DNA from: Acorus gramineus
Lineage: Eukaryota; Streptophyta; Magnoliopsida; Acorales; Acoraceae
Length of the DNA: 64,000 nt
Assembly: GCA_030737835.1 (NCBI GenBank)
Contig: JAUJYN010000025.1
Span: 124,001 to 188,000 of the forward strand
Direction: 5' to 3'
Shown here: positions 34,047-45,769 of the stretch, piece by piece
Numbering within the stretch: the first letter of the stretch is position 1
How the letters are laid out: the number at the start of each line of letters is the position of its first letter
Translations under genes and position numbers: made by a program
Notes under the pieces: model-generated
Databases searched by the model: none
What the model saw: the letters and a program-made list of their open reading frames with translations, nothing else
Told to the model about the DNA's origin: nothing

Positions 34047-36270
34047 TGTTATCAGCACGACCACGCTCTTGTTTAATTCGTTAAACAGGTTTGTATTTTG
34101 GTGAGTTCATGATGCTCAAATCATCATAATCTTATCTTATATTTTGTATACAACATGATATACAATTTTATAATTTTCTTTTTGATAAAGAAAAATAGGT
34201 TTTTTTTAACTCTATGCTACATGATTAAATATATCCATGCGTTGCATTCTTTTATAGATTTGTTTTAAGAATGCATTTCTTTATGCATTTTCTATAACAT
34301 AGTATTAAAAAAAAAATGTTTCGGCTATGTAATCTCATCTTCGTAATTAATATGAGCATGGATCCATGATTTATAATAAAACCCAATAATTCATGCATTT
34401 TATTATAGAGTTTCATATATCCATGTATTTTATTTTTTCTTTAGTGCATGCATAGATTTAAAATGTATGCATAAATGGAATATGATCTTCTAGGATGCAA
34501 ATTTGGGATAACCATCTATTTTCATTGGTTATGTAATTAAATAAGTACATGAATTTTATTTTTTCACATATTGTTATGCATTTTGTCACATATGCATTAG
34601 AAGGTATTTGATTCATAGAACGTCCCGACTCCCGAAGGACACATCTTCATGTATTTGATGGTGTTTCAGAACACTAAGCCTTTCTAATTGCCTTTATTTC
34701 AATGTTATTATAAACAGGTTGTTGGTGACCTGTGGAAGCATCATTGACATTAGTTTTCAAGAGTTGTATTCCTTATGCCGTCATCTATGGTTGATTTAAC
34801 GATATTTGTTTTTAGGCATCTATGAGACAAAATTATTTTCATGGTTATTTCGATTGATGATAAATGTCAATTCATCATATGCCTATGCATGGTATTTTTT
34901 TATTTTATTTTTCATATATGATCATGAATCATGAATCCCATGCCTTTAATAATTAAATGCATTTGTATCTTATTCATGTATTATGAATTACAGGTTTGTT
35001 GTAGACAACTGTATTCCTTTTCTCCGTGTATTTTTACATTTTAATATGAGGCACTCTATGTTCTTTACATGTTTCATATTTTAACTAAAGATTTGCCAAG
35101 TTATATTTTCTCTTCCCTCACGGGGAATTTGCATTACCACGAGTGGTTAATTATAATTTTATTTTACATATACTGATGTAAAATTTTGTTTTAATGATCC
35201 AAAGAAAATCATTTGTCCCTGAAGGACCATGCAAAATTTTATTTTATTTTATCCCTGAAGGACCATACAAAAATTATTATATGGATACTTGGATTATCAT
35301 GTAAAAGATATGATTAGAATGTGTCCCTAAAGGACCATATAATTCTTATCCCTGAAGGATATATATACACAAATCATGGTTGTTCATGTCCCTGTAGGAC
35401 CAAACAAAAGTTATATGATATTTTTTTTTTGGGTCCTTGAAGGACCAAATGAAAAGAAAAAATATCCATGTATCCTAGCAAAAACATGTATAAACACCTC
35501 ATTGTGAAAGGTCTACCGACCATTATACCTCAAATATGCTCCAGTAGTAGCAATATCGAAAGCAAAAATATTATTATCAAATTTCATGTCTTCTCGTTGT
35601 TGAACAATGAGCTTTTATAAGAATATAAATAAAAAAAAATCATGAAACCCGATCTATTGACTCAGCATCGTTCCCTGAAGCAAATACATTTTATTTTATT
35701 TTGAGCAATGGATATGATCAAGGGTTATTTCATAGTTAATAAAACCACAACAATCGTAGAGATGACAAGTTATCAAAAACCACCAGAAGTGGAATGCTGT
35801 TGAATGAAAGCAAGGGAAAAATTTGCATAATAAACCCCTAAAATGCAAAAGAAAATTATTTTCATCCATGTTGTATTTCAGATAATAATTTTGGTCACGT
35901 ACCTGAAGTATGTCCAAATCTTTAAATTGGTTACGTATACCTGAAGTACACTTAAACTCTTTATTAGTCATGTACTTGATATATGATTAGATATTTATCA
36001 ATTTTATATTTACGTCTTTATTTTTCCATGTTATATGAAATGCAGTTTTACATTTCTAGATTTATTTTATTCTTCTCACATCTTTGGTAGAATAAAGTAT
36101 GAAAATTTTAATATTATATCTTGAATATTACAAAATTGTTTGTAAGCTCCAGAAGAGCAAACATCATATGATCATGGATTATATAATGATGCTTCAAACA
36201 ATTAAAAAAAATTCTATTGCATATCCATTAAAGAACCAGAAGATTCTTTCATCCAATTATGTGTATTATT
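34047..36270 (+). other. Copia leader/5' interior without open frames; CTGAA mini-hairpin repeats
   Basis: After the LTR comes tgttatcagcacgac, which differs from the usual tRNA-iMet site TGGTATCAGAGC. The rest is AT-rich and non-coding. Between 35215 and 35450 the word GTCCCTGAAGGAC and variants recur six times, each able to form a 4-bp stem around CTGAA. Similar words with changed but still complementary stems occur near 35898 and 36328-36358. Confidence 0.6.
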
Positions 36271-37170
36271 TTTTTGGATTGTCATTTTAATGAGACAATA
36301 TTCCTGCCGTTAGGGGGATGGAAGATGTACCTGAAGTACGATCTGTTCCTGAAGAACGACAAGAATTATTGTGGAATACATCCACTTTGTCTCATCTAGA
36401 CTCACGTACCGCTCAACGTGAAAATCAAATTTCTAATGCACGCTAGAAGTGTGACAAAACTTATAGGTTCAAAAGATTCAGCTCTCCAGAAGTAGAGATC
36501 AAATGAAAAATCATACTCTAATAATGCTCCAGAAGAACTTATACATAATACTTCAGAAGAGATTATGAACAATAGATCCACTTTCTCTAAAAACTCCAGA
36601 AGAGTATAATGTCCCTGAAGAGAAACGAGTCTCAGAAGTGACTACACAAACTCTTGAAGAGGAAAAAGGTACCTAATAATATTAAGATCTCTATATTTTA
36701 TATGCATATAAGAGAAATGTGGAATCGCAAATAAATGATCATCGATGACATATTTATCATACAAAGTAGATTCTCCTTCTATTATAAGATATCTTGAACC
36801 ATTGACAGGGGATGTTTTTACCGCTCGATTTGCGGATTGTCATTTTGATGAGACAATATTCCCGTCGTTAGGGGGAGAAAATCCGTCGCCAGAAGAACGA
36901 CGTGAACTTACATGACAAACTCCATCTTTGTCTCATCTTGATCCTCGCACTAATCAATGTGAAACTGAAGTGCAAAGAATTGCGCATCAATTGCCAGATG
37001 CATTCAATGATGCAGCAAAAGTGATGAAATCACATATTCCAGTTGCTAATACTCCAGCTCGAATTAATGTTCCAATAGGAAAAACTGTTAATATGCCGGC
37101 TAATGAATCAACAAAAACACGCCTAAAGCGTGGAAGACCTATAGGCTCAAAAGATTCAGCTCCCTGAAGG
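36271..37170 (+). pseudogene. Copia integrase-RT linker, partly duplicated
   Basis: The segment around 36836-37166 reads ARFADCHFDETIFPSLGG, SHLDPRTNQCETEVQRI, then KRGRPIGSKDSAP, the linker conserved in many plant copia polyproteins. A diverged earlier copy of its start lies at about 36278-36480 (gtcattttaatgagacaatattcc ... tctcatctagactcacgtaccg), so this part has been duplicated. Confidence 0.65.
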
Positions 37171-37179
37171 AGAAAAACA

Positions 37180-39047
37180 ATGAAGAATAATTCTCTTGAA
37201 GAGTATGAAACACTTGAAAGACCCACAATAATAACTCCTACAGAGGAAGAAGCCCCTGAAGTGACACAAGTCCCCAAAGAGACTGACGTCCCTGAAGTGA
37301 CGCCCATGCATGAAGAACAAGTACATGGAAATGAAGAAATTTTCATAAATTATGCAAATTCACAAATATTGTGGGATCGAAAGCAAGTGCTTGTTGATGA
37401 TATATTCTCATTTGCAGTAGCTACAGAAATCATTTCAGATAATGATTTAGAACCACGTTCAATGGATGAATACAGACAAAAAAAAATTGTTGGCCACAAT
37501 GGAAAGCTGCTATTCAAACAGAATTGGATTCACTTGCAAAACACCAAGTATTTGGACCAGTAGTCCTAACCCTTGAAGGTGTTAAACCAGTAGGATGTAA
37601 ATGGGTGTTTGCGAGAAAACGAAATGAAACAAACGAGATTGTTAGATACAAAGCTCGTCTTGTGGCACAGAGTTTCCTGCAGAGACCTGGGATAGATTTT
37701 GAAGAGACATATTCTCCTGTGATGGACACAATCACATTTCGGTATTTAATTAGTCTTGTAGTCTCAGAAGGACTTGACATGCAGCTAATGGATGTGGTTA
37801 CTGCATATTTATATAAAAAATTAGATACCGACATTTATATGAAAGTTCTTGAAGGACTAAAATTGCCTGAAGCAAAACCATAAAACATGTACTCAATCAA
37901 GCTAAGACGATCCTTGTATGGATTAAAGCAATCTGGACGAATGTGGTATAACCGTCTTAGTGAGTACTTAATAAAAGAAGGATATGTCAATGATCCAATA
38001 TGCCCCTGTGTATTTATTAAGAAAACGGAACTCGGATTTACCATTATTGCAGTATATGTTGATGATATTAATCTCATTGAAACTCCTGAAGAGCTCGAAA
38101 AGGTTTTTGAATATCTGAAAGATCTTGGAAAAACAAGATACTGTGTCGGCTTGCAAATTGAGCAAAGTTCAAATGGGATACTTGTTCATCAAACAACATA
38201 TGTTGAAAAAACCCTGAAGCGTTTTAATATGGACAAATGTCATCCATTAAGTACTCCAATGGTAGTAAGGTTACTTAACCCAAAGAAGGACCCTTTTCGT
38301 CCAAAAGAAGATACTGAAAATCTTCTTGGTCCCGAAGTACCATATCTTAGTGCAATTGGTGCCTTATTATATTTGGCCCAATGCACTAGACCTGACATTG
38401 TATTTTCAGTTAATTTATTGGCCAGATTTAGCTCTACACCAACTCGAAGGCATTGGAATGGTGTGAAGCACATTTTTCGTTATCTTCATGGAACGTTAGA
38501 CATGGGTCTATTCTATGCAAAGGATTCCAATAATGGTGCACAACTAAAGGGTTATGCAGATTCAGGATATCTTTCAGATCCTCACAAGGCTCGCTCACAA
38601 ACAGGCTATGTATTCACTTGCGGTGGCACAGCAATCTCTTGGCGATCTACGAAACAGACTTTAGTCGTCACGTCTTCTAACCACTCTGAGATTCTTGCAC
38701 TCCACGAAGCAAGCCGGGAATGCGTGTGGATAAGGTCTTTGGTTCATCATATTCGTACTGCATGCAGACTATCTCTCATTACAGATGTTCCAACAACTAT
38801 ATATGAAGACAATGCAGCATGCATTGCTCAAATCAATGGGGGATATATCAAGGGTGATAGAACGAAACATATTTCTCCAAAATTCTTTTACACTCATGAG
38901 CTCCAGCAGAGACATGAAATTGATGTTCAACAAATTCAGTCAAAGGACAATCTTGCAGATTTGTTTACTAAAGCTTTGTCGACATCAACATTCAAGAAGC
39001 TGGTGTATGAAATCGAGATGCGACGAGTTTGCGACCAAAATTCTTGA
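37180..39047 (+). pseudogene. Copia reverse transcriptase and RNase H
   Basis: RT starts with KPVGCKWVFARKRNETNEIV, continues FEETYSPVMDTITFRYLI and LMDVVTAYLYKKLDTDIYMK, then SLYGLKQSGRMWYNRL and the catalytic box VYVDDINLIE. RNase H follows: GYADSGYLSDPHKARSQTGY, NHSEILALHEA and EDNAACIAQINGG, ending KDNLADLFTKAL. One in-frame TAA (37881) interrupts RT, and a slip at an A run near 37480 separates it from the upstream frame. The last 386 codons are open. Confidence 0.9.
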
Positions 39048-39289
39048 AATCTTGTACTTATGAGGGGGAGTAATTTTTTATGACATTTTGTGAACTGTAC
39101 TCTTTTTCCTTCGCCTAGGTTTTGTCCCATTGGGTTTTCCTGGCAAGGTTTTAATGAGGCAGTGTCAAACGCATACACCATTATACGATTAAGTTACATT
39201 GTACTCTTTTTCCTTCGCTTTGATTTTTTCCCATTGGGTTTTCCAAGCAAGGTTTTAATGAGGCAATTTTCTTAGCGTGGTGGTCATCC

Positions 39290-39298
39290 AAGGGGGAG
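39290..39298 (+). promoter_or_regulatory. Copia polypurine tract
   Basis: aagggggag directly precedes the 3' LTR start TGTTGTG. Confidence 0.75.
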
Positions 39299-39608
39299 TG
39301 TTGTGAATATGGTGGATAACCATCACTTCTCTAACCCATAACCTCCCCCACTCTTCAACTCCATAACCTCCCCCACTCTTCTATTCCATAACACTCCCAT
39401 TATTGCCCCACTATCTCCCCCTCACCTCTATAGACTTGTAACTCCCCACCTTTGGGATTCCTCTATGCACCATATAAATAGAGGGGTTTCTCTTGTATTC
39501 CACCAACCAACAAATAGTGAATAAGAATCTCTCTCTACTTCTCTTCTATATGCTTGTGTGCTTTGTTTATGTATACTTGTGTGTATGTATTCTATCTAGT
39601 TTACAACA
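39299..39608 (+). repeat. Copia 3' LTR
   Basis: 310 bp, TGTTGTGAAT...TTACAACA. Partner of 33716-34046. Most of the length difference is the 21-bp segment missing here. Confidence 0.93.
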
Positions 39609-39850
39609 TAAATCCTTTTGTAAATAATGATTTTACTTTTCTAAATATATTATAAAACCCTATTTGAAGTGGTAAAATCATCATTTACAAGGGATTTTTT
39701 ATTTTTTTAATACATTGCAGGGATTTTTGGTATATTGTGTTTTTGGCCAAGTTAATTAAATAGTATATTCACATAATATTCTTTATTCGTCAACTGAAAT
39801 TTAACTGAAGGGGCTATTTGGATTTACATAGATGTTTTCAAAGGATTATA

Positions 39851-40670
39851 TGTGAAGAGGATTTTTTCCCCTCCAATTAAACAATCGACCTTTAGAGCCT
39901 TTCTTCTTGAACTCGGACCCACTCAGAAACGGATCTTGCACTAAAAAAGGGAATCAGGGGACACCGGTGTGGTGTTAGCCAAAGGGCCACCGAAGAGATG
40001 TATCAGTAAGGGAATTCAAGGCAAATCTCATTAATTTGGTAGCTTGATTGTAGAAAAGTTGGATACCTTAACTTCTGGATTACTTCCCTTTTTATAGGGT
40101 CACTTGGCCTAGATTGCCGCTACCGCTGCCACTACCTCTCTAGCCATTGTAACGATTTTCCATTAAACACTTAGTGGGCGATTTATGTGAAAACCGCCAT
40201 GTGTTAATGTAGTACGTCGTGCCATTAATCGCCCGCATTCTGTAAGTAGCAGGCCTTAATTGTCTGCCTGACAGTTACAGGCGTTATGAGCATCGTACCA
40301 TTTCATCAGTCCTCCTTGTGGTCTTTGGCCTGGTTGTTCACCTGTTGTGTTCGTGTGTGTATCTGTGAGATGAAAGATCGCCTGACCAAACCTTTAGTCT
40401 GGTCGTGTTTTATCTATTCGTTTGCGAGGTGTAAAGTCATCCGATCAGACCTCTAATCTGATCGTGTCTTATCTACTCGGGGTAACATTCGCCCGCGATG
40501 TGCAAGACTGTTTGACTAGATCTTCAATGTAGTCGTGTCGCACTTACTTGGGAGTGTCCTAATGATTTCTTGAATTCGGATTCGAGCTTTTGGACTCCAG
40601 ATGTGATGGTTCATACCCATCTCAACTTGTCACGTGTCGTTATTTAACACGGTGCAGAATTTTATTTCCA
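39851..40670 (-). mobile_element. Solo LTR of a Ty3/gypsy-like element
   Basis: 820 bp bounded by TG...CA on both strands. The minus strand has a CCCTATAAAAAGGG promoter box (near 40090-40105) and no coding sequence. Flanks ttata and taata match at 4 of 5, and the host MITE sequence continues across it. LTR-LTR recombination is the usual origin. Confidence 0.7.
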
Positions 40671-40752
40671 TAATATGGATTTGAAGAAAAGTAAAAAATT
40701 ATATGAATTTTAGACGGTTTACAACTTTACATGTTATTTGGATTTTGTTTAA

Positions 40753-40942
40753 AAAAAAAAAAAAACAGAATTTCGGTCATATATGATGGATGACAAAACA
40801 GCTCTACCAAGTTGTTTTATCACAAAACATGAAATTCCCGTGGTCCCAAAAAAATAAGTAATTTCGAACGTGAAATGCCCCTTCTTTTTTTTGGTTAATT
40901 AAATTATTAAATTAATCTGCTAACAGCCTGGATTGGGAGGTA
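40753..40942. other. AT-rich spacer
   Basis: No gene or repeat recognised. Confidence 0.5.
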
Positions 40943-40951
40943 CACCCCGCA

Positions 40952-41125
40952 GGGTTCAGAACGTCTGTTTTGATAAAACAGAGTGTCTCTATTTCGGCCC
41001 ATAAGAAGACGACACGCGGTAAACTAAACACGTGCTCGCGTGTGATCTCATTTAACAGAAAACCCATAAGATTTGCTCCGTCTCCTTTCCTTCCGTTTTC
41101 ATTTTTTTTTTTTTTTTTTTTTTTG
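40952..41125 (+). repeat. Left TIR of the second MULE
   Basis: Inverted partner of about 54625-54805. It ends in a T run (41102-41124). Beyond it, 41125-41340 contains ~65-bp imperfect repeats of atttatttttta / tagtctaatctgttttt. Confidence 0.75.
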
Positions 41126-42099
41126 ATGATTAGATTTTTCATGAATTTATTTTTATTATTTTGTTGTTTATAGTCTAATCTGTTTTTAGTTTTTTATGGA
41201 TTTATTTTTTTATTTTTGCGTTTTTAGATCTAATCTGTTTTGTAATTATTTTTTGCAGAATTATTTTTATTTTTTTGTGGATGATATAGATTTTTTGTAA
41301 ATTTATTTTTATATTTTTGTGGTTTCTAGTTTGGGCCCATCTATCCCCCACATACCTTATGCCTATTATCACCAACCAAAAAATAAAAAATTGTACTTCT
41401 TAATTTTTGGCACTAAAAACACCAACCACCTCTTCCCACCAACCCAAAAATAAGGTCTCATGTTCCCACCAACCAAATAAAGAAAAACCCCAAACCCATA
41501 CCCTCCTCTCTCTCCGCTGTCGACTGCGACGTCCGCCATCGACGGCACCAGTCGGAAGCCCATTCATCCTCCGGCGACCCTTCCATTCAATTAGGTGAAT
41601 ATCCATACTTCATCCTCTGTTTTTATTAATTTTTTGTGGTTGCCAATGCTGTTTTAGCACTGGTGATGCTTGTTTAGGGTTCGTGGGTTCCAAAATGGCT
41701 ATATTTTTTGGGTGTAGCGTTGTGGTAGTTGGGATGGTGTTGGAGGGTGTTTCATTTGTGTGTAATGTTCATTGAATTTGCTATGGTGGTGGTGATGCTT
41801 GTTGTTTGTGGGTTTGTGGTGGTGTTGTGGTCATGGTGGGGTGGGTGGTTATAGAGTTTGTTGTTGATGGTTGGCCATAGTTATAGGCTTAAATTTATTT
41901 TATGTACTTACTAATCATTGACATTAAATTATTTATGAACGAAATATTTTTATAGGATTTGGAATTACACGGTTTATGTTGATATATTCAATATCCAGAC
42001 ACACCACATGCATTTGAAGTATGGACATTGAGGTTTGTCTTTATATCTCCTACTCTTTATTTTTTCTACATTGAGAGAATACAAGTATTAATGGCCTAT
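41126..42099 (+). other. 5' region of the second MULE
   Basis: A probable 5' UTR exon ends at about 41594 (CAATTAG/GTGAAT). It is followed by T- and GT-rich intron-like sequence (ggtggtgatgct repeats near 41785-41830). No protein recognised. Confidence 0.45.
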
Positions 42100-42976
42100 A
42101 TGTTATTGCAATCGCAGAAGTATGTAATACCTATTGTTGAAGATGTTGAGGGGTCCATGCAAGAGAAGAGGGAGGCCATATCCAATGAGACGATCGCCAA
42201 CATTGACACCACCAAGCATTTCTCTACATCCTTGGTAATGTTAACAGAGACATGTGTAGATATATGATTCTTGATACTGATTGGTCACTTGAATATAAAG
42301 GAATTCATCAATGTTTTAGGGCTTTAACAATAGAGCGGAGGTAATTGATTGGGTTAAAAGAGTAGGTAGAAACATCAGAGTTATTGTTGTTATATTTGTG
42401 TCACTTTTAACCTGCTGGTAACCGTTGGAGCGTCCTGGCAGTTTTTAAAATTTTTAGGGTTTTCGATCGGAACCGCTAATTTTCAGACTGTTAGCTATCG
42501 TCTGAGCTAGAGGACTCCGATTAAAAATCTAACTGCATATTATGTGTCCTGGTGCCATTTTAAGCCACTCATGAAAATTTCATCGAATTCTGGCATCGTT
42601 TGCAAAAATTTCGCAGTTCCGGGGCGTATCCGGGTTTTTTAAGTCGCGCTCTACTTAAAAGGAATCAAAAATATCTAATCACTATTCATCATCTTCCCGA
42701 CTTGCTCTCTCTCTCTCCTCTCCTCCGTTTTTCTTCCGTTTGAGCCCCCTACACCCTTCAAAATCGAAAACCCAAAGCACGGGAAGTGTAGATCGGGTCC
42801 CGATCTACGCTCCGGTGTCTTCAAATCCGAATTCCGACGATCCTAGCCTCCCCGACCTCCCCTCTCTCTCCTCTGTTTCGAGCCAAATCGAGGGCCGTGA
42901 TAGATCGGGGCGTGAGAAGGCTTTTGGGAAGGGTTTCGGCGCGTGGAGATCCACCGGACGCCTCTTCCTCCCCTCG

Positions 42977-43958
42977 GTAAGCCTCCTTTCCCTCTTATTT
43001 CTTGTCTAGATGATTGCTAGGGGAGGGTTTTGTGGTTGGGAGGTGGTCGGTGGCAGTGGGGGTCGTCGGAGGGTGGTCGAAGGTGGTTGGAGGTGGTCGG
43101 CGGCAGTGTGAGGGGTGGTTGGTGGTGCTCGGGCTGGTGGGAGACGTCCTCGGGCGCAGGTAGTAGCGGCAGCGACCCAGGCGGCGCGCAGGCCGGGCGC
43201 GCGCGGGCGTGCGTGCGCGCGGCGTGCGCGCGAGTGCGCGCGGGTCTGGTGCGGGGAGCTGCTCGGGCGGCTGTGCGCAGGGCTGTCCGTGCGGCTGTGT
43301 GCGAGGGGCTGATGGCGAGCTGCGCGCGAGGAGCTGGTCGCGCGGGTCCGGCGCGAGGGGCTTGTCGGGGGCGTGCGCGAGGTAGTGGCCGAGGTGCTAG
43401 GCGTGCGCGGGGTGGTGGCAGAGGTGCTAGGCAGTGCGCGCGGGTGTGCAGAGTGCGCGCGGAGGGCGCGGCGAGGCGGCCGTGGTGCGCGCGAGGCGCG
43501 GAGGAGCGGCGGAGGTGCGCGCGGGGCGAGGAGGCGCGCGCGAGGCGTGCGCGGGGCGCGGCAAGGCAGGGATGGTGTGCACGGGGGCGAGGCGCCGCGC
43601 GCGGGGGCGTGCGGGGTGCTCGCGGGCCAGCGCACGGCGTGCGGGGCGCGTGCGGGCTGTCGCGGCTGGGCTCGGTGGACGCGCGGAGCCCCGGGCGGTG
43701 CGCGGAGTGCGCGGGCTGAGGCGCGGCGGCGCGTCCGGGCGGTCCGGGCGGTCGGCTGAGGCGCGGCGGCGCGTCCGGCTGGGCTGAGGCGGCCGTGCGG
43801 GTGGTGGCCGGCCGTGCGGGTGGTTGTCGGAGTGCTCGGGCTAGCGTGCGTGCGGGTCGTATGCACGTTTGCCCGAGTGTTGGGAGTTTAATTATGGGTT
43901 TATGTATTTTGTAGTATTTATGGATTTTAACTCACCATATTGATTGTCTGTCTTGCAG
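42977..43958 (+). other. Probable intron inside the 5' LTR
   Basis: Donor CTCG/GTAAGC, branch-like tttaactcac near 43927, acceptor TGTCTTGCAG before atctagacgg. The 3' LTR has the same sites (49059-50024). The predicted intron holds the GC-rich block. It would be a leader intron of the retroelement transcript. Confidence 0.5.
43180..43860. repeat. GCGCGC-rich low-complexity block (5' LTR)
   Basis: Dominated by gcgcgcg, gtgcgcg and ggcgcg words, alternating purine-pyrimidine over long runs. It is open in several frames on both strands only because stop codons are rare at this composition. Such tracts favour Z-DNA. A matching block lies in the 3' LTR. Confidence 0.9.
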
Positions 43959-45655
43959 ATCTAGACGGACGGTCGCGCGACGACCCCAATTCGGGTGAGT
44001 GGGACAATCCAACCCAGTAGAGAGGTGTTATACGCACTTGGGCGTATACCGACCTCTCCTGGGGCACCGTGGATTATATTAACCTGTAATAATATGTATT
44101 GCATGTGAGCCTGATGAATATGTAGAAATGCATGTTACCCTAGGCTTTTCTGTTAGGGACTTGCACCCATAGGATATGCGTATGAGCCATGCAGCATGTC
44201 CCCTGGTTTTCATGCTAGGAAACCCCGGCCTATGCATGCGTCCTACTAGTTTATTTATTAAATTAAATGCTGGTATCTGTTAGATCGCATGCCTTAGGAT
44301 AATATTATAGGGAGGAGCCTTGCGAGGTCAACGCTGAGACCCGTGTTAGGGTACTCCGTGTTCCTTGTTTGGTTGTCGGGATGTCCTGTATCGGGACCTC
44401 GGGCTGCCCTCCCAAGGTTCTAGTCCCAATAATATTATATGTAATGATTGTATGATTGGTATAATTATTAGTATAGTTGGTAGATATTATAGGGGAGGGG
44501 CCTTGCAAGGACAGCGGTGAGACCCGGGTTAGGGTACTCCGTGTTCCTTGTTTGGTTGTCGGGGTATCCTGTAACGGGAACTCACACCGCCCTTCCGAGT
44601 TTCTTTCCCCCAATGATATTCCAGCCTTGCTGATTTTTGTACATGTTCCCGCATCTTGATGATGCACCTGGTTGAATTCAGAGGAATTCATGACATTTGA
44701 GTTGTGATGATATGTAGTCGGCGGATCCGAGTGGATCATATGCGTATGGATAGGCTGTTCTGTTCCCTGCGTTGGATTCGGTAGAGGCTACCCCCAGCGT
44801 TAGACAGGGCCTTCCTGACAGAGGGCTCCCATTAGTAGGCACCTCCTGATTTGGTTTCGGACTGTGCTGAATGTGGGAGTAGACCAGGCGGCCTACGGAG
44901 TGGAGGGAGAGACTATCGGTGGACCAAGGGTGACCAACAGCCTAGTCAGTCCCAAAATCCTATGTCACCCATTGATGGGTGAGGGTGAGGGTGTAGTGGG
45001 TTGGCGATGAGCGACCTACTGGATTTGTGAATAGATGATTATCAGTCCCAATAGCCTATGTCACCCATGGATGGGTGAGGGTGAGGGTGTGGTGGTTCGG
45101 CGAAGTACGAACCACTGGATTATGTTGTTATGTATTGATGGCTGGATAAAATAATGGAATATTGGTAAATATTGTCTGTGATGCGTGGGTTGTGCTGTTC
45201 ACTGAGCGTGTGGCTCACCCCTCGCACATGTTTTTCCCCAGTGGTCACTGAGCCTGAGCTAGAGCCGGAGCAGCAGTTGGAGCTTTCCGAGGGATTTCTT
45301 CAGTAGCGGAGCAGCGCCACGTTCCGCGAGTGCCAGAGGTTATCAGCATCCCTTCTTGACTGTATGTATTTGATTTCCGTGCTTGGCACGTGTTTGTATA
45401 TGTTCAGTTGTATTTGTGTATATTGGCTCTCACAGGACAGATGATTGAGTATCGAGTCTGTAGAATGTTTATTCACATATTCAGTCTTTTGCTTCCGCAT
45501 TTGGTGTATATATCATGTCAGCCCCTTTTGTTGCATATGTGTCATTCTAGTTGTCTGTGTATGATATATATTATTGACCTCCTGTGTAGGCTTCTGATAT
45601 GATACATACACTTGCCGCGTCCCAGAGTTGGCCGCCCTGGGGCGTGACAAAAAGT

Positions 45656-45667
45656 TGGTATCAGAGC
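45656..45667 (+). promoter_or_regulatory. Primer-binding site (tRNA-iMet type)
   Basis: TGGTATCAGAGC, complementary to the 3' end of plant initiator tRNA-Met, six bases after the 5' LTR. It primes minus-strand cDNA. Confidence 0.9.
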
Positions 45668-45769
45668 CTAGTCCTGTCAGAGCCAATAGTCCTCCTTTCG
45701 TAGAGATGAGTCCTAGGATTTTGATATGAGTATTCTGATCCTAGTGTCTGGTTTTCTTAGGGTGCTGAT

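Larger units (their letters stand above)
33716..39608 (+). mobile_element. Ty1/copia retrotransposon, internally degenerate
   Basis: Two similar LTRs flank a 5.25-kb interior. RT-RNase H is recognisable in the last 2 kb. Gag, protease and the integrase core are absent or unrecognisable. Flanking 5-mers are gaaat and taaat (4 of 5 match). A stop inside RT, a frameshift and the missing domains make it non-autonomous. Confidence 0.9.
33485..40752. mobile_element. Long-TIR MITE, split by a copia element and a solo LTR
   Basis: The reverse complement of 33485-33715 matches 39700-39850 and then 40671-40752: ttggtatattgtgtttt-like start, ggatttacataggtgttt, tatatggattt-agg, gtttacaa, ttatttggatttt. 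The centre near 39620-39690 is palindromic (gattttac ... gtaaaatc). Removing 33716-39608 and 39851-40670 leaves an element under 1 kb with two ~200-bp arms. No coding capacity. Confidence 0.65.
42388..45649 (+). repeat. Tekay 5' LTR
   Basis: 3,262 bp, TGTTATATTTGTG...GGGGCGTGACA. Contains a probable intron (42977-43958), an extremely GC-rich block (about 43180-43860), a ~180-bp unit repeated at about 44298-44440 and 44475-44620 (shared gtactccgtgttccttgtttgg), and a short unit repeated near 44950 and 45050 (gggtgagggtgagggtgt). Confidence 0.93.

Noticed and set aside
42740..43009. 89-codon open frame conserved in both Tekay LTRs
   Set aside because: It begins at TTG rather than ATG, the conservation follows from LTR identity, and it is cut by the predicted splice donor at 42977.
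43006..43866. Long open frames on both strands of the GC-rich LTR blocks (also 49088-49957)
   Set aside because: They are low-complexity Ala/Arg/Pro strings, open only because GCGC-rich DNA lacks stop codons. No domain is visible and frame lengths differ between the two LTRs.
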